Shown here: positions 9,501 through 16,800 of the stretch, in pieces
How the letters are laid out: every line of letters begins with the position of its first letter
How positions within the stretch are numbered: position 1 is the stretch's first letter
DNA from: a bacterium
Lineage (GTDB): Bacteria > Bacillota_I > Bacilli_A > RF39 > UBA660
Direction: 5' to 3'
Length of the DNA stretch: 38,470 nt
Assembly: GCA_029099845.1 (NCBI GenBank)
Contig: JAQXOT010000014.1
Location: 72,879 to 111,348, forward strand
Position numbers and translations under genes: made by a program
The notes under the pieces: model-generated
What the model saw: the letters and a program-made list of their open reading frames with translations, nothing else
Told to the model about the DNA's origin: nothing
Database searches by the model: none

Positions 9501-9620
9501 TAATTTACGAAGTGTACGTTCAGTTAAAACGGCTGTTTTGCCAGAACCAGCTCCAGCTGATACGATAATATTTTTACCTTCTTTATTGATGGCATCTTGT
9601 TGTTCGGGAGTCCATGCCAT
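6510..9620 (-). CDS. addA: ATP-dependent helicase/nuclease subunit A
   Basis: AddA is the UvrD-like helicase and nuclease subunit of AddAB, which resects double-strand breaks for RecA. The N-terminus MAWTPEQQDAI leads into Walker A AGAGSGKT (residues 22-29). Walker B VDEYQDTS is near residue 358, followed by VGDIKQSIYRFR, HKSKGLEFP and the VTRAKEK arginine motif. The C-terminal RecB-family nuclease domain carries HEVLEQIDF and the IIDYKLK catalytic motif near residue 988. At 1036 residues it is shorter than the roughly 1200 of Bacillus AddA but appears complete. Its ATG overlaps the addB stop as TAATG, so the two subunits are translationally coupled. A hairpin terminator follows. Confidence 0.96.
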   Translation of the reverse strand: MAWTPEQQDAINKEGKNIIVSAGAGSGKTAVLTERTLRKLKSGIHINQLLILTFTNAAAAEMKERIRKAINKTPGLEEEATLIDGAYITTFDSFSLSVVKKYHTKLNVTSNIKITDEVVIDIKKNKLLDEIMDKYYLSPKERFTKLIQDFCLKDDQELKNYILSAYKKIELKYDKEKYLEEYMSSYFTDENIDKFIKEYLDLINSYRKNISKLITQLNDYFDGEYVCTIEDQLSKLLQANTYEDIATSLDFKSLKPVPKGSSDEGKQIKEAISSQIKELKELLIYETEEQMKEEILSTKSNVKVIIDIIKELDKELTIYKQENELYNFNDIARLAIKVVSDFPDVQEELTNSFNEILVDEYQDTSDTQEKFISLISNNNVYMVGDIKQSIYRFRNANPYIFKNKYDTYRDTDAGIKIDLVKNFRSRKEVLENINLLFDLFMDDEIGGADYKTSHRMVFGNNSYLEQGKTNQDYNLTVLTYKDVPKPFTKDEQEAFIIGQDILKKVSSKYQVFDKDTGILRDAEYKDFVILLDKSKSFDLYKKIFEYLHIPLTILKDEALRKDQDILVIKNLLKLLICIKEKNFSEDFKYSFVSVSRSFLFKMSDEEIYSCVVNNTYQETALYKKCLEVLENIDIMSASQYLNYVLENFNYEEKLITIGNVKSFRIRAEYFYNLVKSFEENGNTIYDFTNYLDEIFDADYDLKFSINTTSPNSCKIMTIHKSKGLEFPICYFAGFSNKFNTLELKERIIYDNKYGLVLQKVDGYYKDTILKTLLKATTKKEEISEKIRLLYVAVTRAKEKMIIVMPEQEETKEVFELVPTYERNKYNSFLSIIKSIYSVLLPFEEKTDIKVTRAYQSTENSSSEEALKIVDNLQVLEQEKKEDTYIEESHYSKDNLHLITPQEQELMDFGTKVHEVLEQIDFCAPELDNRNLPDWVMTRINNFLKTDIIKNNLMCKMYKEYEFTYLDNNTYSHGIIDLLIERDDKMIIIDYKLKEINDPNYDKQLNGYRKVIKEKTKKDVDCYLYSIIDNCFRQVIE

Positions 9621-11941
9621 TATTCTTCACCTCCTAGAAATGATAAATCATCAACTTTGTCATAATATACCTGATCAGGTTCTCTCATATAGCAAAGGTC
9701 TTTATACTGGCAAAATTCACAAGCAATATTTTTGCCGGCATAAACTTTGGGATTAATTGAAAAATCACTTGATAATATTAAATCAGTTTTTTCAGAGATA
9801 TGATTTTTGGTATATTGGATTAAATTATATAAAGTATCATTATCTATTACTTTAGCGTATGTTCCAAATCCTTTTTCTTCAGTATAGGACATGCTTTTAA
9901 TGTATTCGCTTTTTTCATACGTACTATCAAAGCGTGCAAGAAGACTGGTATCATCCGTTGAATATCCTTGTAACATTAAATTGTCTTTATATATTTGTTC
10001 TTTATCTTTTTTGGCAGTCCAGGTTGGATATTGGAACATAATGTTTTGGTAGTAGATACCAGTAAAGATTGGATTATTAAAAACTTTGGAATAATGTATT
10101 AAATATAAATATACTGGTAGTTGCATATGTAGTCCATATTTCATTGGTTCAATATGGGTATCAATAGTTCCAGTTTTATAATCAACAATTGTAAAGTATG
10201 TATCTTCGATTTTTTGATAATACATAATTTTATCGATGGTTCCTGTAAAAATAACGGATACTTTTTTATCTAAGGAAACATCAATTTTCTTTTCGTATAA
10301 AGCATTATCATAGCCAGTTAGTAAGGCTTGTTTTTTTAAAGTTTCAATTAAATGAAGAAGGTCTTTTTTTATACGTAATAATAGTAATCTTTCTTTTAAT
10401 GATAACGTTCGTCTTTGTAAATATTTTTGATATTCTTCTTCAAAATTAAAATTTGTTTTTTGATACAAAGAAAGAATATTATGGTATAAAGATCCAATAA
10501 AAGCTGAAAATGTATCTTCATATTTATCTAATTTTAAGACATATTTTATGTAATATTTAAAAGCACATTCATTATATGCGTTTAAGCTTGTATAAGATAA
10601 TTTTAATGGATATGGTAAATTACTTAAATAAGTATCATTATTAATACCAGTATATTTATTAGAGTACGTGTTATATGGTATTTGATAGTGACTATATAAA
10701 GCTTCTAGTCCGGGACTTTTTTCACCATATAAGTGATATAAATCTAATTTCTCGGCTAGTCGAAGTTTATTATAGGTATTTGACTTATTAAACATATCTT
10801 CATCGGGCTTTATTATTTCTAAATTTAAGTCAGTGATTAAACTAGACTTATAGAAACTACTAAATGGAGAAGATAATTTATAAGACAGATATAAATTTTT
10901 AATATGGCTTAAAATATATGTAAGAGATTCTTTATTACGTTTGTTAATATATGCTGTTTGGTATAAAGGTACCTCATCTTTAATAGCGTCATTAATATAG
11001 GCGATATCTTTCTCCATTTTTGGTAAAATATCTTGATTAAATCCTAAAAGAAAGACATATTCGTCATCTTCAAAAATATCTTGATAAATATCTTTAATAT
11101 TTATAGCATTTGCTTTCTTTTTTGCAGAAAGATAAGTATTTTTTAATTTATCAAGTAAAATAGTTTGATATTCTTTAGTATTTTCATCTAATGAAGATAA
11201 ATCAGATAAGATATTAATTAATTTACGGTTAATTGGATTTTTATTTTTATCTTCTAAATCAAGCTCTTTATCTTTTAAATAATCATTTACTACTTTCGTT
11301 GAATAAAGCGATGCTTTTGGATCTAAGTTAATGGGAATGTTGTAGTGGTTAAATAATTTATTCATAATATAATAATAGTCATTTGAAATATTGGTAAGAA
11401 CTATTTTGTTTATATCTACTCCATTATTAATAAGCTCTAATATTTTTAAGCAAACATAATTTACTTCTTCTTCAATGGTTTTACATTCTACTACTTTAGC
11501 AGATAAAGTACTCTTAGGAATTTCTATTTTTGTATTTAGCATCTCTTCTTCATATTTATCTAGATCATAATAATTTTTAGTTATGATATTTTTAGTAGAA
11601 AGATACTTTTTAAAATTGGGATTTTCTTTAAGCAAATTTTCTTTTTTTAGTTCTATTTTTAAGTCTTTTAAGAAGTTTAATTTAGGACTTTTATATTCTT
11701 TTTTTTCATCTATTACGTATAAATTTTTTAGATATACTTTGGCAACATCTAAATTATAATTATACTTATGCATTAAATAGGCAGAGGCTTTTTCATCATA
11801 AGAAAAATAATAATTATTTTTAAATTCTTCTTTAGTCATAAATTTTATATTATATAATTTATCATCCAGCATTTGCTCATTTAAAATTTTCATCTTTGTA
11901 GCATTAGGACAAACTATTAAATTATTGTCTTGATATTTCAT
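9620..11941 (-). CDS. addB: AddB-like nuclease subunit, short form without a Walker A motif
   Basis: Partner subunit of AddA. The C-terminal nuclease has VDYKTG near residue 590. Four cysteines are placed for the AddB iron-sulfur cluster: one in NECAFKYYIKYVLKL (about residue 458) and three in CEFCQYKDLC (about 740-748). At 773 residues it is much shorter than Bacillus AddB (about 1150). The N-terminus MKYQDNNLIVCPNATKMK lacks the P-loop seen there, so the helicase-like half is reduced and probably cannot bind ATP. The start chosen is ATG 11941, preceded by GGTGAT; an upstream TTG would place that ribosome site inside the gene. The operon order addB-addA is the Firmicutes norm. Confidence 0.88.
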   Translation of the reverse strand: MKYQDNNLIVCPNATKMKILNEQMLDDKLYNIKFMTKEEFKNNYYFSYDEKASAYLMHKYNYNLDVAKVYLKNLYVIDEKKEYKSPKLNFLKDLKIELKKENLLKENPNFKKYLSTKNIITKNYYDLDKYEEEMLNTKIEIPKSTLSAKVVECKTIEEEVNYVCLKILELINNGVDINKIVLTNISNDYYYIMNKLFNHYNIPINLDPKASLYSTKVVNDYLKDKELDLEDKNKNPINRKLINILSDLSSLDENTKEYQTILLDKLKNTYLSAKKKANAINIKDIYQDIFEDDEYVFLLGFNQDILPKMEKDIAYINDAIKDEVPLYQTAYINKRNKESLTYILSHIKNLYLSYKLSSPFSSFYKSSLITDLNLEIIKPDEDMFNKSNTYNKLRLAEKLDLYHLYGEKSPGLEALYSHYQIPYNTYSNKYTGINNDTYLSNLPYPLKLSYTSLNAYNECAFKYYIKYVLKLDKYEDTFSAFIGSLYHNILSLYQKTNFNFEEEYQKYLQRRTLSLKERLLLLRIKKDLLHLIETLKKQALLTGYDNALYEKKIDVSLDKKVSVIFTGTIDKIMYYQKIEDTYFTIVDYKTGTIDTHIEPMKYGLHMQLPVYLYLIHYSKVFNNPIFTGIYYQNIMFQYPTWTAKKDKEQIYKDNLMLQGYSTDDTSLLARFDSTYEKSEYIKSMSYTEEKGFGTYAKVIDNDTLYNLIQYTKNHISEKTDLILSSDFSINPKVYAGKNIACEFCQYKDLCYMREPDQVYYDKVDDLSFLGGEE

Positions 11942-11957
11942 TTTTATCACCAATATT

Positions 11958-11986
11958 ATTATAAACTTTTTTAGAAAGCTGGTAAA
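11958..11986 (-). promoter_or_regulatory. Probable promoter of addBA
   Basis: Minus-strand TTTACC (11986-11981), a 17-nt spacer and a perfect TATAAT (11963-11958), about 16 bases before the addB ATG. The leader would be very short. Confidence 0.55.
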
Positions 11987-12018
11987 GTTAATTACTTTGG
12001 TTTTTGATTATCGTTTAG

Positions 12019-12053
12019 AAAAGCACTTGATTATTTATGACTCAAGTGCTTTT
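12019..12053. terminator. Strong hairpin terminator downstream of the ABC operon
   Basis: AAAAGCACTTGA, an 11-base loop, then TCAAGTGCTTTT: a perfect 12-bp stem with T/A tracts on both sides. It separates the ABC-transporter operon (minus strand, ends 12096) from the addB promoter. Confidence 0.85.
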
Positions 12054-12095
12054 TTAATTTGAATTAATTCATATTTTAAAGAATAGAGAAAAATC

Positions 12096-12737
12096 TTATT
12101 TTCCTGATTCTTCCTTTAAAGTATAATTTTCTATTTTAAAGACTGTATCACATAAATTATTCAAGTCTTCTTTCATATGGGTTGCGAGGATAATTGTTTT
12201 ACCTTTTTTCTTCTCTTCTAGTAATACTTTTGTAATCATCTCTTTTGATTCATCATCTATTCCGTTAAATGGTTCATCTAGTATTTCCACTTCTGGATCT
12301 TCCATTAATACTTGCGCTATTCCTAATTTTTGTTTCATGCCAAGGGAATATTTTGAATATTTTTTGTCTTTTTCGGAAAGAAGATTTACTTTTTTTAAGG
12401 TTTCTATAATTTCTTTTTCACCTACTTTTCCTTGAATACTTGCTAGAAGGTGAAGATTTTGATAACCTGTAGCATCTGGGAGAAAATTAGGTCTTTCAAT
12501 TAAAGCCCTTGTTGATGGAGCAAATTCTTTTTCTAGATTAATGCATTTATCATCAAATAGAACTTTGCCAGAAGTAGGATTATAAAAGCCACAAATGATT
12601 TTAAGTAAAACACTTTTACCAGCACCATTTCTTCCTACTAGTCCATAGATCTTGCCGGGTTTGAACTCTACATTTATATTTTCTAGAATAGTTGTGTCTT
12701 TAAATTTTTTGCTAATATCTACTAATTTTATTTTCAT
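12096..12737 (-). CDS. ABC transporter ATP-binding protein (BcrA/NatA-like)
   Basis: A 213-residue ABC ATPase. Walker A is GRNGAGKS near residue 36, the signature YSLGMKQKLGIAQ and Walker B EVEILDEPFNGID follow, and the switch His sits in ILATHMKE. Its small size and single domain match bacitracin/lantibiotic-type exporters and immunity ABC systems that pair with ABC-2 permeases. It is the last gene of a five-frame operon led by a secreted peptide gene. Its ATG overlaps the TGA stop of the upstream permease (ATGA), implying coupled translation. Exporter or self-protection for the product of 14474-14881 is the likeliest job, inferred from context. Confidence 0.85.
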   Translation of the reverse strand: MKIKLVDISKKFKDTTILENINVEFKPGKIYGLVGRNGAGKSVLLKIICGFYNPTSGKVLFDDKCINLEKEFAPSTRALIERPNFLPDATGYQNLHLLASIQGKVGEKEIIETLKKVNLLSEKDKKYSKYSLGMKQKLGIAQVLMEDPEVEILDEPFNGIDDESKEMITKVLLEEKKKGKTIILATHMKEDLNNLCDTVFKIENYTLKEESGK

Positions 12738-13309
12738 TTATTTTCTCCTTCTTTTTCAATAATATTTTTACTATTATTTCTCATTACAATAATACTAAGT
12801 ATGGAAAAGATTATGATTCCTAATAGATAATATAAATATGAGATATCAAAATTTTTAGGGATTATAATTAACATTAGGATAATCAAAAAAATATACATAT
12901 TATTTATTTTATAACTTAACTCTCTTAGAAAAATAGTCATAATGGATATACATGAATAATATAGAATATCTTTTATTATCATTGTTAGTACTGTTATTAT
13001 TGAAAGATTAAACTTTAGTATTAGTGGTAAAGCTACTATATATTCTATTGTTCTAAAAATAAAAATGCTAAATATTAAACAAATTATTTTTTCTAATATA
13101 AATTTTTCTTCTTTTATTCTTAAAAATATATTATCTAAATTATAAATCAAATCTCTTGTTATAATATGTAAAGCAATATATATGTAGAATGCTGAATTAA
13201 AAATAAAAAATAGTACTGCAGTATAGTCTTGTATATCACTTAAATTTCGTCCTAGTATGATATTATATGTATCATCGCCTGGAAGAAGCTTTTGAAATAG
13301 TAATTCCAT
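12734..13309 (-). CDS. ABC-2 type permease, C-terminal part (split from 13272-13526 by a frame change)
   Basis: A 191-residue membrane protein with about five hydrophobic spans and an amphipathic cytoplasmic loop (RIKEEKFILEKIICL), as in ABC-2 permeases. Its ATG lies inside a hydrophobic stretch. The same frame stays open upstream to about 13400 and reads LFFIIFYKYFLFIIILI, continuing the span begun in the overlapping 84-codon frame. The simplest reading is one permease of about 250 residues broken by one extra base, for example in the T5 run of CTATTTTTCATT. No convincing ribosome site precedes this ATG. It could be a real frameshift, phase variation or a sequencing error. Confidence 0.6.
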   Translation of the reverse strand: MELLFQKLLPGDDTYNIILGRNLSDIQDYTAVLFFIFNSAFYIYIALHIITRDLIYNLDNIFLRIKEEKFILEKIICLIFSIFIFRTIEYIVALPLILKFNLSIITVLTMIIKDILYYSCISIMTIFLRELSYKINNMYIFLIILMLIIIPKNFDISYLYYLLGIIIFSILSIIVMRNNSKNIIEKEGENK

Positions 13310-13526
13310 AATTAAGATTATTATAAATAAAAAGTACTTGTAAAATATAATGAAAAATAGTGTTGCTAAAAGGTGAAATGATCGATGAGAATTTATTCAT
13401 GCTCGCTGGCACTTGCAAACGTCCAAAAATGCTCATAAGTATCAATAAGAGAAAAAATATTTTAAATGAGTTTTTCGATGTAAGATATTCAAATATTTTA
13501 AATTTATTATATAACTTGCTTTTCAT
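13272..13526 (-). CDS. ABC-2 type permease, N-terminal part (frameshifted)
   Basis: An 84-residue frame, MKSKLYNKFKIFEYLTSKN followed by one hydrophobic span, a short loop (GRLQVPASMNKF) and the start of a second span. It then runs out of sense as NNLNYGITISKASSRR. The N-terminal pattern (basic start, first span, external loop) is that of the neighbouring ABC-2 permease. Its ATG overlaps the stop of the upstream permease by 20 bases, as expected for a coupled operon gene. A shift of one base joins it to the frame of 12734-13309. I treat the two as fragments of one gene. Confidence 0.5.
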   Translation of the reverse strand: MKSKLYNKFKIFEYLTSKNSFKIFFLLLILMSIFGRLQVPASMNKFSSIISPFSNTIFHYILQVLFIYNNLNYGITISKASSRR

Positions 13527-14427
13527 ATACTTTTATAGCTTTTTCCTTTCTACCTATCAAGATGTAGATTATTGATAGGTTAATAAAAATTACTCCTATT
13601 ATAACTAAGTATAATATAAGTGGAGATGTGGTATCATCAAAAAACCAATAATGTCCTATTAAATTAAAATAATTATTAGCCCCATAGTCAAAACCAAAAA
13701 TTCTTTTGATTACATAGGATCCAAATACCATAGAAGCTAAATCTAAAACTATGAAATAAATGTATCCTAATACTGTGCAAATTACTTTGTTTTTACTGAT
13801 GAATGACATAAATACACCGATTAGGGAATAAGCAAAATGTAGTAAGTATAAACTAGAGGTAAGAATAAGGAAATAAGCAAAAAAATGATTATATTTGAAA
13901 GTGTCTATTTCTGGCATAGGAATCATTTCTGTTGTTATGTTGGTAAAATTAAAATTAGTAATTAGAGCGGATATTAGTAAAATAATGGCATACATCAAGG
14001 GTATCAATAAAGCCGTTTTGGCAGCCACTAATATGTATTTTTTTAATATTTTTTTGTATGCTGTTCTGGTTAGCATATTTTCTATATAGCCACTGGAAAT
14101 TTCATCTTGTATTTGAAATATTACTAACAAAATCATGATTAGTGGTGATATATAGGCAATTAAGCCAAAATTAGTAGTTGTTTCAACAACATATGAAGCT
14201 AATGTTATTGTGTCAAATTTTTCTCTTGGATTATTTGCTAAGTACGTATCTAGTTCTTCTTGACTCTTAAATTTTGAACAAATTGCTTTTTCTCCTGGAC
14301 AATTTTCTTTTACTGTGTTGTATTCAAAGATAGTTGGCATATAATCAGATATTATTTCTTTAAAACAAGAGGCAACCGATAGTAAAAGGAATAAAATGGT
14401 TATTGTTATTATTAATTTATTTTTCAT
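13507..14427 (-). CDS. ABC-2 type permease with an extracytoplasmic loop
   Basis: A 306-residue membrane protein. After the first span (residues 5-25) comes an external region of about 60 residues containing two Cys (ENCPGEKAICSKF), then five or so spans. The cytoplasmic QIQDEISSGYIENMLTR segment is typical of ABC-2 permeases that contact the ATPase. GGAGG lies four bases before the ATG. It is the second gene of the operon, 46 bases after the bacteriocin-like gene, and overlaps the next permease gene. Together with the following permease and the ATPase it would form an exporter or immunity pump. The substrate is unknown. Confidence 0.75.
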   Translation of the reverse strand: MKNKLIITITILFLLLSVASCFKEIISDYMPTIFEYNTVKENCPGEKAICSKFKSQEELDTYLANNPREKFDTITLASYVVETTTNFGLIAYISPLIMILLVIFQIQDEISSGYIENMLTRTAYKKILKKYILVAAKTALLIPLMYAIILLISALITNFNFTNITTEMIPMPEIDTFKYNHFFAYFLILTSSLYLLHFAYSLIGVFMSFISKNKVICTVLGYIYFIVLDLASMVFGSYVIKRIFGFDYGANNYFNLIGHYWFFDDTTSPLILYLVIIGVIFINLSIIYILIGRKEKAIKVYEKQVI

Positions 14428-14444
14428 AGGGCCTCCATTTAAAC

Positions 14445-14926
14445 GATAAGTATGGAAAAATATTTTAAAATTATTATTGACTATCTATTGCCCAAGAACC
14501 ATTATAGCTAACTTTTAATGCATTGTAATTTTTTGTTTTCAAGTTTAGTCTATAATAATTTGGAGCCGTATGCTGTTCTCCCCACGATGCAGATCCACCG
14601 CCATGTGTTGCGTATGCCCAACTTGAATATCCAGTTGTGGTATAAACAGCATAGGTTCTACCACCCATTGTGTATGTATTTCCTAATGAGTCCCTTGCAC
14701 CAAGATTTGTAAATGATTGTTGTGTATATTCATCCTGTTTTTGTTGTTCATTGCTTGTCCATGTACCGTGTAGAGCTGATATTTCAACGTTCGAGTAATA
14801 ATATGTTTTAGCAAAGGCATTACCAATGCTTAATATCGATAGTAATCCAACGATTACCAATGTGTATTTTAAATATTTCATTTTTCTCTCACCTTTTCGT
14901 AATATAACAATATTTCCATACTTATC
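14445..14926. repeat. 14-bp inverted repeats flanking the bacteriocin-like gene
   Basis: GATAAGTATGGAAA at 14445-14458 on the plus strand recurs exactly on the minus strand at 14926-14913. Both arms continue into ATATT with a small gap. One arm lies in the promoter/5' region of the secreted-protein gene, and the other lies between that gene and the ribosome site of the permease gene. Confidence 0.7.
14474..14881 (-). CDS. Small secreted bacteriocin-like protein
   Basis: A 135-residue preprotein. MKYLKYTLVIVGLL followed by SIGNAFA is a standard signal peptide, with cleavage predicted after AFA. The mature part is about 110 residues without Cys, rich in Tyr, Trp, Ser and Gly (ATHGGGSASWGEQ), and ends VSYNGSWAIDSQ. 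Size, composition and the downstream ABC genes recall lactococcin-972-type or DUF2712-type secreted proteins, but I cannot assign a family with certainty. The start is ATG 14881, preceded by AAAGGTGAG; the longer frame to 14932 has no ribosome site. It is the first gene of the ABC operon. Antimicrobial peptide, signal or surface factor are all possible. Confidence 0.65.
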   Translation of the reverse strand: MKYLKYTLVIVGLLSILSIGNAFAKTYYYSNVEISALHGTWTSNEQQKQDEYTQQSFTNLGARDSLGNTYTMGGRTYAVYTTTGYSSWAYATHGGGSASWGEQHTAPNYYRLNLKTKNYNALKVSYNGSWAIDSQ

Positions 14927-14958
14927 TAACAATATTGTATATTATTCTTTTTTGGTTG

Positions 14959-14984
14959 AAAAGCAATTGTCTTTTGCTTTTTTT
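14959..14984. terminator. Hairpin with T-tract on the plus strand
   Basis: AAAAGCAA, a 7-base loop, then TTGCTTTTTTT. It would work best on the plus strand, where no gene is present, and might also end leftward transcripts from the broken XRE gene. Confidence 0.35.
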
Positions 14985-15186
14985 GAAGGGAAAATTATGA
15001 TATAATTTGATTTTATATATTAATGATTAAGCTAAAATTTATTTTAGAATTTGTTGGATGAGTAAAATTTTTGCAAACAAAGGTGTACTATTCTATCTAA
15101 AGAAAATACAAATTTTTCTTAAAATATTCACCCAATCGAATGCTTAAGTTTTTAATATAAAATCATGATATCAATACTAATAAACT

Positions 15187-15423
15187 TCACTTATTGGCAA
15201 CTTCATAGCTTGGGTAATCAGTAGCAAATAATAACTCATCAATACTTACTCCAAAAATTTTGCTTAATTTAAGTAAAATAGCAATGTCAGGAATAGACTT
15301 TCCTAATTTTCAACTGCTTACTGCTTGTCTGCTGACTGGAATCATTTTTGATAATTGTTCTTGGCTAAAACCCTTTTTTATTCTCATTTCAAAAATAAAT
15401 TTTCCAATTTTTTTCTGATTCAT
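15187..15423 (-). pseudogene. XRE-family HTH regulator interrupted by TGA at the conserved Trp
   Basis: Reading from ATG 15423: MNQKKIGKFIFEMR, then a helix-turn-helix GFSQEQLSKMI-PVSRQAVSS, a TGA codon (15312-15310), then KLGKSIPDIAILLKLSK and FGVSIDELL, ending at TGA 15187. Family members have SKWE-GKSIPDI here, so the stop replaces the conserved Trp of the HTH (a TGG to TGA change). Elsewhere in the window Trp is TGG and TGA ends genes (for example 12734 and 19068), so this is a nonsense mutation and not an alternative code. The 78-codon length is normal for small XRE repressors. It lies in a gene-poor, probably decaying region; an intact product is unlikely. Confidence 0.8.
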
Positions 15424-16063
15424 ACCTTACTGCCTTTTATATGCGTATAAATTTTTATTCATATGTACGTTAACTATCAAAAGTAAATAATTACATTGAC
15501 TTATATCCACATATATATTCCTTTCAATTTCAGTATATATGTAATATTAGATAATTTTTAACTTTTCCGTAAGTGGTATGTTTTTGTTACTTTACTTGCA
15601 ATTTAAATAAATTTTCACTTTAATTATAACATAAAAATATATATTTTTTTAAATCAAATTAATAAAAATAATGGTAATTTCTTCCATTATTTTATACTAT
15701 TTTCTATTTATTCCTAATGAGATGTAATAATCCGCTTCTTCACCATTCTTTTTATCACATTTAAAGAGTTTAATGTTTTATAGCATTTAAGAGGAAAAAT
15801 TTTTAAGTTTCCTACTTTATATTTGAAATACACTAGAGATTTTGTAATATTTACTTTGTTTATTCGAAAAAAATATTTCTAGTACTATAATTTCTTTTAG
15901 ATTTATTCTTATACGAGTTATGATATCAATTAATAAAATTATTGCCATGCCATAATTATTTCTGTTTACAACATGGTAGAAGATAAAAAATATTTCTATT
16001 TTTACTTATTCTATCGGCTTTTGACATTATAAAATTATTATTTGTTGGTTTTATTATATCAGT
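15424..16063. other. Gene-poor AT-rich stretch, probably decayed sequence
   Basis: No frame with a start, ribosome site and plausible length is visible. On the minus strand a fragment ending at 15697 reads KCDKKNGEEADYYISLGI, and an adjacent frame upstream reads YKVGNLKIFPLKCYKTLN. This suggests remnants of a gene broken by frameshift. ACATATATA and TATATATGT (15509-15517 and 15534-15542) form an inverted repeat that could be an operator of the dead XRE gene. The stretch 14985-15186 likewise shows nothing codable. Confidence 0.45.
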
Positions 16064-16104
16064 TAAAAAAAGAAAAGAAGCTAACTTATTATTCAGCTTC
16101 TTTT
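16064..16104 (-). terminator. Terminator of the rpmF operon
   Basis: On the minus strand AAAAGAAGCT, a 12-base loop containing the rpmF stop, then AGCTTCTTTTCTTTTTTT. The stem has ten perfect pairs. Confidence 0.8.
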
Positions 16105-16295
16105 TCTACTACTTTGTTTCCTTTATAGCTTCCACATTTTGGGCAAACTCTGTGTGGTTTAATCATTTCTCCACAACTTGGGCATTTAGTCATACCAGGA
16201 ACTTCCATAGCGTTGTGACTTCTTCTCATTCTCTTTCTAGTTTTTGAAACTTTACGGAAAGGAACAGCAAACAACTGAATGTCTAATTTCATCAT
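16089..16295 (-). CDS. rpmF: Ribosomal protein bL32 with an N-terminal extension
   Basis: Large-subunit protein bL32. After the extension MMKLDIQLF the sequence is the canonical [19 protein letters not shown], then a zinc ribbon with CPSC and CPKC pairs. Normal L32 starts M-AVPF, so nine residues are extra. They resemble the LNLQFFA leader of Firmicutes L27 and of some phage capsid proteins, which the protease Prp removes before the Ala. Cleavage between F and A would restore the normal N-terminus. The ribosome site GAGGAG overlaps the yceD stop region and lies seven bases before the first ATG, so the extended start is well supported. The gene is third in its operon and is followed by a strong terminator. 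Confidence 0.93.
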   Translation of the reverse strand: MMKLDIQLFAVPFRKVSKTRKRMRRSHNAMEVPGMTKCPSCGEMIKPHRVCPKCGSYKGNKVVEKEAE

Positions 16296-16299
16296 ATTA

Positions 16300-16788
16300 T
16301 CACTCCTCTTTGTAATCTTTTAATAATTCACTAAACGGATTGTTGGCGGTTTTTGTTAGTTCGTCTTCACTAATTAGTCTCCATCCGTCCCCGTGAAATT
16401 TACTGAGATCTTCGACCTTAGTAAATTGTAAGGGGATCTCCAGTACAATATTTTCCCATAAAAACTGAAATATATCAAGTGTATTTTCATCTTTTTTGCA
16501 ATTTTCTTCTAAAATATCGTCATATTCCACCGAAATTGGGTACTCGATTGGTTCAAGTGAAATGGAGTCTTGCAAAATTATGGTGCCCGTTATTTTGGCG
16601 GCAATGTAGTCTTCTTCTGAGTCTAAATCTTCAGAAGATGTTTTTAAATATACTTTGCCAGTCACATTTAGATTGGATGCTTCTATTACTGATTGCTCTG
16701 TACAATACTCTTTTGGTAATGTATAGATACCAGTAATGTCTATTTCTTTTTTTGTCTGACTGTGTAATAAACTTAAATCAATATTCAT
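16300..16788 (-). CDS. yceD: YceD/DUF177 family protein
   Basis: A 162-residue DUF177 protein. Members are encoded directly upstream of rpmF in most bacteria and are linked to 23S rRNA and large-subunit biogenesis. Visible family features are the N-terminal strand-rich part ([13 protein letters not shown]), the central [16 protein letters not shown], and the acidic [19 protein letters not shown] helix. The usual Cys pair is not conserved; single Cys residues remain at other places. Its TGA stop is followed directly by TAA and overlaps the Shine-Dalgarno region of rpmF. GAGGA precedes the ATG. Cotranscription with rpmF is near certain. Confidence 0.88.
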   Translation of the reverse strand: MNIDLSLLHSQTKKEIDITGIYTLPKEYCTEQSVIEASNLNVTGKVYLKTSSEDLDSEEDYIAAKITGTIILQDSISLEPIEYPISVEYDDILEENCKKDENTLDIFQFLWENIVLEIPLQFTKVEDLSKFHGDGWRLISEDELTKTANNPFSELLKDYKEE

Positions 16789-16800
16789 ATAAAATTCCTC

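Noticed and set aside
14985-15186. AT-rich palindromes such as CTAAAATTTATTTTAG
   Set aside because: Short, AT-only and expected by chance at this composition; no adjacent promoter or gene.
15310-15312. TGA at a Trp position as evidence for genetic code 4
   Set aside because: Trp is TGG in other genes (for example near the AddA start) and TGA ends genes at 12734, 16300 and 19068, so a nonsense mutation is the simpler reading.
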